Below are positions 1-5,096 of a stretch of 5,984 nt of DNA, piece after piece; position 1 is the first letter of the stretch; each line of letters begins with the position of its first letter. This DNA comes from Alphaproteobacteria bacterium (GTDB taxonomy: Bacteria > Pseudomonadota > Alphaproteobacteria > Sphingomonadales > Sphingomonadaceae). The notes below the pieces were generated by a model. That model did no database searches and was not told where the DNA came from. It saw nothing but the letters and a program-made list of their open reading frames with translations. The stretch lies in assembly GCA_005882415.1 (NCBI GenBank), contig VBAE01000265.1, positions 2,755-8,738 of the forward strand, in the 5' to 3' direction. The translations under genes were made by a program, and so were the position numbers.

Positions 1-156
1 CAGTCCACCGGCGTCGGTCTGGCCAATATTAGGGACCGTCTGGCGCAAGCCTATGGACCCAACCATCGTTTTGAGACCGAATCGAACAGAAACGGGGGCT
101 TCAGCGTTACCATCGAAATTCCCTTCCAGATCGAAGCTTCCGAGGAGACGAAATGA
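1..156 (+). CDS. Sensor histidine kinase, LytS type, C-terminal end (partial)
   Basis: This is the last 51 codons of a gene that begins before the window. The peptide contains GVGLANIRDRL (about residues 4-14 of the visible part), which matches the G-x-G-L-x-N-x-R-x-R-L box of the HATPase_c domain in LytS/YehU-type (HisKA_7TM/His_kinase) sensors. A GGFSVTIEIPF segment follows, the usual last beta strands of that domain. In the family this ATP-binding domain phosphorylates a histidine, and the phosphate passes to a partner regulator. The stop codon TGA at 154-156 overlaps the ATG of the LytTR regulator at 153-155 (ATGA), so translation of the two is probably coupled and they form a cognate pair. 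The sensor and membrane part lie outside the window, so the signal cannot be guessed. Confidence 0.9.
   Translation, partial: QSTGVGLANIRDRLAQAYGPNHRFETESNRNGGFSVTIEIPFQIEASEETK
142..147 (+). promoter_or_regulatory. Ribosome binding site for the LytTR regulator
   Basis: GAGGAG lies 5 nt upstream of the ATG at 153, inside the last codons of the kinase gene. It supports that start and suggests independent initiation besides coupling through the ATGA overlap. Confidence 0.6.
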
Positions 157-956
157 CCATTCGAACGATCCTGGTCGACGACGAGCCGCTGGCCATCCAG
201 GGCCTGCAGCTGCGCCTTCAGGCGCATAGCGACGTCGAGATCGTCGAAACCTGCTCGAACGGCCGCGAGGCGATCCGGGCGATCAAGACCAACAAGCCCG
301 ATCTCGTCTTCCTCGACATCCAGATGCCGGGCTTCGACGGCTTCTCCGTCATCCAGGGATTGATGGAGGTGGAGCCGCCGCTGTTCGTGTTCGTCACGGC
401 CTATTCCGACCACGCTCTCCGCGCCTTCGAGGCGCAGGCCGTCGATTATTTGATGAAGCCGGTGGAAGAGGACAGGCTCGCCGATACGTTGGACCGGGTC
501 CGCCAGCGCCTGTCCGAGAAGCGCGGCGCCGAGGAAGCGGGTAAGCTCAAGGAAGTGCTCGCCGAGGTCGCTCCGGACGCGGTCGAGAATGCGGACATCT
601 CCGCGGACGAGGGCCCGGCCGCCAACCGCTACGAGAAGCTCATCAACATCAAGGATCGTGGCCAGATTTTCCGGGTCGACGTCGATTCGATCGAGAAGAT
701 CGATGCCGCCGGCGATTACATGTGCATCTACACCGGCGATAATACTTTGATCCTTCGCGAGACGATGAAGGACCTCGAAAAGCGCCTCGACCCGCGCCGC
801 TTCCAGCGCGTCCACCGCTCGACCATCGTCAATCTGGACCAGGTCCGGCAGGTTAAGCCGCACACCAACGGCGAATGCTTCCTGGTGCTCGGCTCCGGAA
901 GCCAGGTGAAGGTCAGCCGCTCCTATCGCGACGTGGTCGCCCGCTTCGTCCACTGA
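153..956 (+). CDS. Response regulator, LytR/AlgR family (REC + LytTR)
   Basis: A 267-residue two-domain regulator of usual length for the family. The REC domain covers about residues 3-120 and has the acidic pair D9/D10, the phospho-acceptor D55 in FLDIQMPG, the switch threonine T82 in VTAYSDHA, and K102 in YLMKPVEE. A charged Glu/Ala-rich linker (about 121-157) leads to a LytTR DNA-binding domain (about 163-266). That domain shows the typical KDRGQIFRV strand, an IEKIDAAGDYMCIY segment, FQRVHRSTIVNLD and a final VSRSYRDVV. Phosphorylation by the overlapping upstream kinase should modulate binding to promoter DNA in the cytoplasm. The start is fixed by the ATGA overlap and by GAGGAG 5 nt upstream. 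The stop overlaps the start of the next small gene. Family assignment is firm; target genes are unknown, though the downstream secreted proteins are the natural first candidates. Confidence 0.95.
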   Translation: MTIRTILVDDEPLAIQGLQLRLQAHSDVEIVETCSNGREAIRAIKTNKPDLVFLDIQMPGFDGFSVIQGLMEVEPPLFVFVTAYSDHALRAFEAQAVDYLMKPVEEDRLADTLDRVRQRLSEKRGAEEAGKLKEVLAEVAPDAVENADISADEGPAANRYEKLINIKDRGQIFRVDVDSIEKIDAAGDYMCIYTGDNTLILRETMKDLEKRLDPRRFQRVHRSTIVNLDQVRQVKPHTNGECFLVLGSGSQVKVSRSYRDVVARFVH

Positions 957-1243
957 TGCTCGTCGTATCCCTCCTCCTCCAGGCGGCGGCCGGCCAGCCC
1001 GACATCGAGCTCAACGTCCGCGCCACCGCCCGCTCGGTGCAGATCGAGCGCAAGGGCGAGGCGCGGCTGGAGGTCCATGCCGAGCCGGATTCGGGCGGCA
1101 GTGGCGTCCAGACGAGCGTGACGCCAAAGGCGAACGGCAAGACCACGCTTCGCAATGTCCGCGCCGACATCCATGCCGCGATCACCCTCGCCGATCCGAC
1201 CGTGCAAAATCGCAATGCCGGGGAAACCGCTGCGCCTCAGTAA
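956..1243 (+). CDS. Small probably exported protein coupled to the LytTR regulator
   Basis: A 95-residue protein I cannot assign to a named family. The start ATG at 956-958 shares its A with the regulator's TGA stop (TGATG). No good Shine-Dalgarno lies upstream, so I infer reinitiation by ribosomes finishing the regulator. The N-terminus MLVVSLLLQAAAGQ is a short hydrophobic stretch ending in a possible signal peptidase site (AAA-GQ or AAG-QP), but it lacks the usual basic n-region, so export is likely rather than certain. The rest alternates polar and hydrophobic residues (IELNVRATARSVQI, ARLEVHAEPD, TTLRNVRADIHAAITL), which suggests a small beta-rich periplasmic domain. No cysteines and no catalytic motif are visible. 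Reading continues in the same frame upstream inside the regulator gene, but that longer form would only be an out-of-frame shadow. Coupling suggests a job linked to the two-component system, perhaps as accessory or output. Confidence 0.7.
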   Translation: MLVVSLLLQAAAGQPDIELNVRATARSVQIERKGEARLEVHAEPDSGGSGVQTSVTPKANGKTTLRNVRADIHAAITLADPTVQNRNAGETAAPQ

Positions 1244-1261
1244 CGTTTCGCTGCCGACAAC

Positions 1262-1267
1262 AGGGAG
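1262..1267 (+). promoter_or_regulatory. Ribosome binding site deciding the start of the secreted protein
   Basis: AGGGAG directly abuts the ATG at 1268 but sits 6 nt before the ATG at 1274. Only the second spacing is workable, and it places a basic residue next to the hydrophobic signal core (MRKSVLL). The 1274 start is therefore preferred. Confidence 0.6.
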
Positions 1268-1273
1268 ATGTTC

Positions 1274-1954
1274 ATGCGTAAATCCGTCCTTCTCGCGGCG
1301 GCAGCCGCCGCCGTCGCGCTCGCCGCAAGCCCAGCCGCTGCCCAGCAGAACCGCCGTTCCGCCCAGGCCGGGCCGGGCCAGAATTCGCCGCTCGCGATGC
1401 AGGCGCTCCAGGGCGGGGACCAGCCCGACGTGCTGCTCGACATCCCCGATCTCTCGGTCGAGGAGATCACGCTCGAGGTGAACAACCTCCAGGCCCATAT
1501 CGCGCTCGACGCGCGGCTGGCGAACCTTCTCAAGCTCACCGCCGGCGCCGATGCAAGCATCGACAACGTCAAGCTCACCATCAAGGGCGTCCACGCCCAG
1601 GCGACCCTGATCGTCCGCCTCGACAATGTTCGGGCGATCATCGAGCGCACCCTGCAGACGCTCGACGCCAATCCGCAGCTGATGACCCAGCTCCTCTCGA
1701 CGGTGGACAACACGGTGAACACCGTCGGCGGGGTGGCCAACAACACGGTCGGAACAGTCGGCGGAATCGCCAGCTCGGCGCTTCGGAACGGCCAGCTCCT
1801 CGATCTTGCCAAGTCGGGCCTTACCGAGGTGTCCCGCACCGTCAATGCGGCTGGCCAGACCGTGCGCCGGGTGCGCGACAGCGGCGGCGCACTGACTGAG
1901 GTGGTGACCGACACGGCCAATCGGATCGTCTCGTCGCGTAGGGTCGGCCAGTAA
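1274..1954 (+). CDS. Secreted protein of unknown function with 11-residue repeat
   Basis: A 226-residue protein read from the ATG at 1274 (1268 is the alternative). Residues 1-23 form a classic Sec signal peptide: MRKS, an Ala/Val/Leu core, then SPAAA-QQ as the likely cleavage site. A disordered Gln/Pro/Gly stretch (24-50) precedes a regular segment (about 52-137), VLLDIPDLSVEEITLEVNNL through AIIERTLQTLDANPQL, with alternating hydrophobic positions. I recall similar 'DIP-L-EEI-LEV-NL-A' and 'KLTIKGV-AQA-L-VRLDNV' blocks in uncharacterised proteins from other bacteria, but this is memory, not a search. Residues 145-166 carry a tandem 11-residue repeat rich in Asn/Thr/Val/Gly, and 170-226 continue as a probable amphipathic helix ending in basic residues. 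No enzyme motif or cysteine is visible. It lies 30 bp after the small coupled gene and may share its transcript. Function is unknown; a periplasmic or envelope-associated role is inferred. Confidence 0.8.
   Translation: MRKSVLLAAAAAAVALAASPAAAQQNRRSAQAGPGQNSPLAMQALQGGDQPDVLLDIPDLSVEEITLEVNNLQAHIALDARLANLLKLTAGADASIDNVKLTIKGVHAQATLIVRLDNVRAIIERTLQTLDANPQLMTQLLSTVDNTVNTVGGVANNTVGTVGGIASSALRNGQLLDLAKSGLTEVSRTVNAAGQTVRRVRDSGGALTEVVTDTANRIVSSRRVGQ
1707..1764 (+). repeat. Tandem 33-bp coding repeat (11 residues, two copies)
   Basis: Two copies start 33 nt apart, at 1707 and 1740. The aligned 25-nt cores (1707-1731 and 1740-1764) match at 20 of 25 positions, including an identical ACAACACGGT start and GTCGGCGG end. 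At protein level the units are DNTVNTVGGVA and NNTVGTVGGIA (residues 145-155 and 156-166), differing at only three positions. The pattern looks like an in-frame duplication kept as a hendecad-like repeat. Confidence 0.7.
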
Positions 1955-1957
1955 GTC

Positions 1958-1980
1958 CTCCCCGCGCGTAGCGGGGGGAG
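1958..1980 (+). terminator. Candidate 3'-end hairpin of the secreted-protein transcript
   Basis: CTCCCC (1958-1963) pairs with GGGGAG (1975-1980). Inside it GC (1964-1965) pairs with GC (1971-1972), leaving a small bulge and loop. It begins three bases after the stop of the 1274 gene. No T-run follows, so it may serve as a stability hairpin rather than a true intrinsic terminator. Confidence 0.4.
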
Positions 1981-2090
1981 GGGGACCGGACGAAGTCCTG
2001 TGGAGGGGTAGAAGGCGCGGCCTTAGCGGTTCGCTCGTGAACCTCTGCCTCTGAGCCAGCCACCCCTCCACCACACTTCGTGTGGTCCCC

Positions 2091-2118
2091 CTCCCCCCGA
2101 GCTGCCGCTCGCGGGGAG
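2091..2118 (-). terminator. Candidate 3'-end hairpin of the membrane-protein transcript
   Basis: CTCCCC (2091-2096) pairs with GGGGAG (2113-2118). After one C-C mismatch, CGAGC (2098-2102) pairs with GCTCG (2107-2111) around the loop TGCC. The 11 base pairs start three bases beyond the TAG of the reverse-strand gene. No T-run follows on that strand, so strict Rho-independent termination is not proven. Confidence 0.4.
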
Positions 2119-2120
2119 GA

Positions 2121-3158
2121 CTAGGCGGGATCCGCCGGATCCGCGGGGGCTGCGGAGAAGCCGGACTGTTCGGAGAGCCAGCCGGCGGCGCGGTCTGAGA
2201 ACATGCCGGAGAGGATGCCGATCGCAGCATAGGCCATCAGGTTCTGGGTGTTGCTCTGCTCCACCCCGCCCAGCACCGCGACTCCGCTGAACAGCAATAC
2301 GAACACGCCCAATGCGATCAGGCCACCGAGCAGGATCCGGCCGCCATAGGAAGCGGAGCGGGTGAATTTGAACTGGTTGTCGGGATAGACGAACAGGACG
2401 AGGGTGATCAGCAGGGCCCCGAACAGGCCGGACGAGAAAGCGAGCGCGATCGCCATCAGCGAGGGCGGGAGATAGACGAGCTGGGTCGCGCCCGGCCACC
2501 GGCTCTCCTCGAAGACGCGCAGGATCGCGATCGAGGAGGCGGCCTTGCCGGCGGATTCGAACTCGGAGGCGAGCGACTGGCGCTCGTCCTGGAGGAGCTT
2601 CAACTGGTCCGCCTGGTCCTCGGAATCGCGGTTGTAGCCGGCGATCTCGTCGAGGGTGCGGCGGACCGAGTCGGCGCCGGCATTGACCTCGTCGGCGAGC
2701 GCCTTCTGCGCGGGATCGACGCCGTTCGCACCGCAATGCTGGGTCGAGGCGGCGGCGGTGAGCAGCGCGCCGGGATTGGGCGGGGTCTGCACGGTAACCT
2801 GGGCGCCGGGGCAGCCTCGGGCGGCGAGGTTGCCGAGGTCCTGCTGGAGGTCGGCCGCCTCGGCGGCGAGGGTGCGCTGGGCGTCGCTCAAAGCGTCGGC
2901 GGCCTTGCGCTGGTTCGACGTCGCCTCCTTGATCGCGCTGCTGTTCTTGGTCCTGAGCGCAATGAGGTTCTGGTTGCCGAAATAATAGCGGATCGCGACC
3001 GAATAGTCGTAGCCGACATTGTCCTTGACCAGGGTCGCGACCACCTTCTGCTGCGCGGTCGCGACCATCAAGGTCAGCAGGAAGAAATAGGCGATGACGA
3101 CGGCGCTGACCACGCGCCCTCCTCCCCTGAAGCCCGCCATGATCTTGTCGGACGGCAT
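2121..3158 (-). CDS. Four-helix membrane protein with extracytoplasmic coiled-coil domain, unknown function
   Basis: A 345-residue protein I do not recognise. Helix 1 (about residues 15-35, VVSAVVIAYFFLLTLMV) follows a basic N-terminus. Residues 36-229 are hydrophilic, with two heptad-like Ala/Leu/Glu/Gln segments (about 70-113 and 150-205) and two cysteines (C116, C142) that could form a disulfide. Three more hydrophobic segments follow at about 230-257, 275-297 and 304-320. By the positive-inside rule both ends are cytoplasmic and the large domain faces the periplasm. The tail is rich in Ala, Pro and Asp. The ATG at 3158 is preferred because GGGGAG lies about 7 nt upstream. A GTG at 3200 would add 14 mainly basic residues. 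It is transcribed divergently from glpX and converges on the 1274 gene. No histidine-kinase, chemoreceptor or transport motif is visible, so no function is claimed. Confidence 0.8.
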   Translation of the reverse strand: MPSDKIMAGFRGGGRVVSAVVIAYFFLLTLMVATAQQKVVATLVKDNVGYDYSVAIRYYFGNQNLIALRTKNSSAIKEATSNQRKAADALSDAQRTLAAEAADLQQDLGNLAARGCPGAQVTVQTPPNPGALLTAAASTQHCGANGVDPAQKALADEVNAGADSVRRTLDEIAGYNRDSEDQADQLKLLQDERQSLASEFESAGKAASSIAILRVFEESRWPGATQLVYLPPSLMAIALAFSSGLFGALLITLVLFVYPDNQFKFTRSASYGGRILLGGLIALGVFVLLFSGVAVLGGVEQSNTQNLMAYAAIGILSGMFSDRAAGWLSEQSGFSAAPADPADPA

Positions 3159-3208
3159 CCCCATTCTCCCCCGCTTCTGCCCCGCGCGCTTCCCCTGCAC
3201 GCAGCGAC

Positions 3209-3237
3209 TTTAGATCATGTTGCTGGCCTTGCGACAA
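3209..3237 (-). promoter_or_regulatory. Possible promoter of the membrane-protein gene
   Basis: On the reverse strand TTGTCG (3237-3232) and TCTAAA (3214-3209) are spaced 17 nt, resembling a sigma-70 -35/-10 pair with four matches in each hexamer. Transcription would begin near 3202, which makes the GTG at 3200 unlikely and favours the ATG at 3158. No equally good pair was found on the forward strand for glpX in 3201-3311. Confidence 0.35.
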
Positions 3238-3293
3238 GCGCCGCGCGCCTCGACTCCTGCGGGTCCCGCGACTATCGCGCGAGGCGAAGACAT

Positions 3294-3300
3294 AAGGAGG
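3294..3300 (+). promoter_or_regulatory. glpX: Ribosome binding site of glpX
   Basis: AAGGAGG is a near-perfect Shine-Dalgarno sequence ending 11 nt before the ATG at 3312. This is slightly long spacing, but there is no other in-frame ATG or GTG nearby that matches the family N-terminus better. Confidence 0.7.
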
Positions 3301-3311
3301 ATAGAAGCCCA

Positions 3312-4298
3312 ATGACGACTTCGAGCCATGCGCTGGACCGGGTCCTCGTTCTCGAGATGGTGCGGGTCACCGAGGCTGCGGCGGTCGCGGCCTCGAAGCT
3401 GATCGGCCGCGGCAATGAGAAAGCCGCCGACCATGCCGCCGTCGAGGCGATGCGCGAGGCGCTGAACCAGCTCGAATTCGACGGCACCGTCGTCATCGGC
3501 GAGGGCGAGCGCGACGAGGCGCCGATGCTGTTCATCGGCGAGAAGGTCGGCGCCGCCCAGGGCACCGGGCCTAAAATCGACATCGCGCTCGACCCGCTCG
3601 AAGGAACGACGATCACCGCCAAGGCGGGGCCGAACGCTCTTGCCGTGCTCGCCATTGCCGAGGAGGGCGGGCTCCTGAACGCGCCCGACGTCTACATGGA
3701 GAAATTGGCCGTCGGGCCGGGCTATCCGAAGGGCGTGATCGATTTGCGCAAGAGCGCGACCGAGAATGTCCATGCGATCGCCGCGGCCAAGGGCGTCCAC
3801 CCGTCCGAGATCATCGCCTGCGTGCTCGACCGGCCGCGTCATGCCGCGCTGATCGCGGAGCTGAGGGGGCTCGGCTGCGGGATCATGCTGATCCCCGACG
3901 GTGACGTCGCTGGCGTGATCGCGGTCACCGACCCGGACACGACGATCGACGTCTATATGGGCCAAGGCGGCGCTCCGGAGGGGGTGCTTGCGGCCGCGGC
4001 TTTGCGCTGCGTCGGCGGCCAGTTCCAGGGCCGACTCGTGTTCCGCAACGACGACGAGCGGGCGCGTGCGGCGCACTGGCATGTCGAGGACCTCGACCGG
4101 ATTTACCATCTCGAGGATCTGGCGAAGGGCGACGTGATCTTCGCGGCGACCGGCGTCACGGACGGGTCGCTGCTCGACGGGGTCAAAAGGCGCAAGAGCT
4201 GCATCACCACCGAGAGCGTGGTGATGCGCGCGTCCACGGGCACGGTCCGCTGGGTCCGCGGCGAGCACCGCCACGAACCCGGCAGCCACGACTACTGA
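3312..4298 (+). CDS. glpX: Fructose-1,6-bisphosphatase class II (GlpX)
   Basis: A 328-residue enzyme of normal GlpX length. It hydrolyses fructose 1,6-bisphosphate to fructose 6-phosphate and phosphate in the cytoplasm, the irreversible step of gluconeogenesis. Class II signature segments appear in order: LDRVLVLEMVRVTEAAAVA at the N-terminus, GEGERDE (63-69), the metal/phosphate motif DPLEGTT (94-100, with D94, E97 and T99/T100), MEKLAVGP (129-136), LDRPRH (172-177), and GGAPEG (219-224) with the metal-binding E223. These are the Li-sensitive phosphatase-fold metal ligands known for the family, so it should be active with Mg2+ or Mn2+. Some relatives also act on sedoheptulose 1,7-bisphosphate; this cannot be decided here. 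It stands alone: divergent from the membrane-protein gene and convergent with the SDR gene, whose stop is 14 bp away. Confidence 0.96.
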   Translation: MTTSSHALDRVLVLEMVRVTEAAAVAASKLIGRGNEKAADHAAVEAMREALNQLEFDGTVVIGEGERDEAPMLFIGEKVGAAQGTGPKIDIALDPLEGTTITAKAGPNALAVLAIAEEGGLLNAPDVYMEKLAVGPGYPKGVIDLRKSATENVHAIAAAKGVHPSEIIACVLDRPRHAALIAELRGLGCGIMLIPDGDVAGVIAVTDPDTTIDVYMGQGGAPEGVLAAAALRCVGGQFQGRLVFRNDDERARAAHWHVEDLDRIYHLEDLAKGDVIFAATGVTDGSLLDGVKRRKSCITTESVVMRASTGTVRWVRGEHRHEPGSHDY

Positions 4299-4312
4299 GT
4301 CAGTAGCGCCTA

Positions 4313-5092
4313 CTACTTCCCGGTTCCCGGCTCGGCCTGGGCGCGGTGCATGGCGGCGGCCACGCCTCCGCCGAGCACCTTCGCGGAGGCGACCTGCATC
4401 TTGTTCATCAGGCCGTGGACGACGCTCCGCTCGCCTTTCATCATCGCGTCCCAGCCGGTTCGGGCGACGTCGGCGGGGTCGTCCTTCTTCGCCTGGCCGA
4501 CCTTGGTGTCGAGCATGTCGGCGCGTTCGAAGAATTCGGTCTCGGTCGCGCCCGGCTTCAGGCAGGTGACCGAGACGCCGGTGTCCTCGAGTTCGTTGTT
4601 GAGCGCGTCGGAGAAGCTGTCCACGAACGCCTTGGAGCCGTTGTAGACCGCCTGGAAGCTGCCCGCGATATGGCCGGCGATGGAGCCGGTGATCAGGAGC
4701 CGTCCCTCGCCGCGGGCGACCATCTGCCGCGCCACCTGCTGGATGAGGAGCAGCGTGCCGGTGATGTTGGTGTCGATCACGTGGCGCCACTCGGACGGGT
4801 CCTGCTCGAGAAAGGCGTGGCCGAGGCCGTGGCCGGCATTGGCGCAGAGGATGTCGACCGGCCGCCCGCCGGCGGCTTCGACGAGGCGGCGGACGCCTTC
4901 GTCGGTGGAGAGATCGGCCTCGACCGAGCGGACCTGGACCCCGAGCCCCTGGAAAGCGGCGGAGGCGTCGACCAAAGGCTCGTCGGCGGCGACGAGCAGA
5001 TCGTAGCCGTCCTCCGCGGCGATCTTGGCGAGTTCGTAGCCGATGCCGCTCGACGCGCCGGTGACGATGGCGAATTTCTTCTGACTGGCCAT
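4313..5092 (-). CDS. Short-chain dehydrogenase/reductase (classical SDR)
   Basis: A 259-residue classical SDR, an NAD(P)-dependent cytoplasmic oxidoreductase with a Rossmann fold. Seen motifs are TGASSGIG (11-18, dinucleotide binding), D60 (adenine contact), NAG (85-87), and the catalytic tetrad N109, S137 (in ITGSIAG), Y150 and K154 (YNGSK), followed by PG (180-181). After beta strand 2 the sequence reads VAADE (34-38), with acidic residues where NADP-preferring relatives usually have arginine. I therefore lean to NAD(H), which is inference. The start ATG at 5092 lies 4 nt after the P450 stop, with AAAGG (5101-5105) about 9 nt upstream, so the pair is an operon. It probably oxidises or reduces an alcohol/ketone made by, or supplied to, the P450; the substrate is unknown. 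Its 3' end converges on glpX with no clear terminator between. Confidence 0.93.
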   Translation of the reverse strand: MASQKKFAIVTGASSGIGYELAKIAAEDGYDLLVAADEPLVDASAAFQGLGVQVRSVEADLSTDEGVRRLVEAAGGRPVDILCANAGHGLGHAFLEQDPSEWRHVIDTNITGTLLLIQQVARQMVARGEGRLLITGSIAGHIAGSFQAVYNGSKAFVDSFSDALNNELEDTGVSVTCLKPGATETEFFERADMLDTKVGQAKKDDPADVARTGWDAMMKGERSVVHGLMNKMQVASAKVLGGGVAAAMHRAQAEPGTGK

Positions 5093-5096
5093 GCGC

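Larger units (their letters stand above)
1955..2121. repeat. Long imperfect inverted repeat filling a convergent gene junction
   Basis: The outer 11 bp, GTCCTCCCCGC (1955-1965), are exactly mirrored at 2111-2121. A further 15 bp are perfectly mirrored: GGGGGGAGGGGGACC at 1973-1987 against 2084-2098. The inner arms 1988-2009 and 2062-2083 match at 17 of 22 positions and end in GGAGGGGT/ACCCCTCC. The central 52 bp (2010-2061) are not repeated. The element starts one base after the TAA of the upstream gene and ends on the first base of the reverse-strand TAG. It resembles intergenic palindromic (REP/MITE-like) repeats of alphaproteobacteria, and I recall similar G/C-rich ones in sphingomonads without being able to check. 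It could act as a bidirectional transcript terminator or mRNA 3'-end stabiliser. It holds no credible gene. Confidence 0.8.

Noticed and set aside
51..953. 300-codon open frame on the reverse strand opposite the LytTR regulator
   Set aside because: It is exactly antisense to a gene with full REC and LytTR motifs, and its protein is an Asp/Leu/Val/Arg-rich composition without domains, typical of a GC-rich shadow frame.
1842..2063. 73-codon reverse-strand open frame inside the palindromic repeat
   Set aside because: Frames of this kind arise from the repeat itself (Pro/Ser/Arg-rich translation of G/C-rich arms). There is no ribosome binding site, and it overlaps the end of the 1274 gene.
923..2230. 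435-codon reverse-strand open frame over the two small secreted proteins
   Set aside because: It crosses the intergenic palindrome and lies opposite two genes with signal peptides and workable starts. Its product is low-complexity with no motif.
2736..3311. N-terminal extension of glpX to 2736
   Set aside because: GlpX starts at the ATG at 3312 behind AAGGAGG with the family N-terminus. The extension is antisense to the membrane-protein gene and would give an abnormally long enzyme.
2023..3312. 429-codon reverse-strand frame parallel to the membrane protein
   Set aside because: Its Arg/Gly/Pro-rich sequence has no hydrophobic segments or motifs, while the neighbouring frame shows clear helices and coiled coils with a good start.
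4299..4312. Terminator between glpX and the SDR gene
   Set aside because: Only 14 bp separate the two stops and no stem with a T-run could be drawn there.
3210..4790. 526-codon reverse-strand frame opposite glpX and part of the SDR gene
   Set aside because: Antisense shadow of two genes with complete catalytic motifs. Its composition (Arg, His, Asp, Gly) has no domain.
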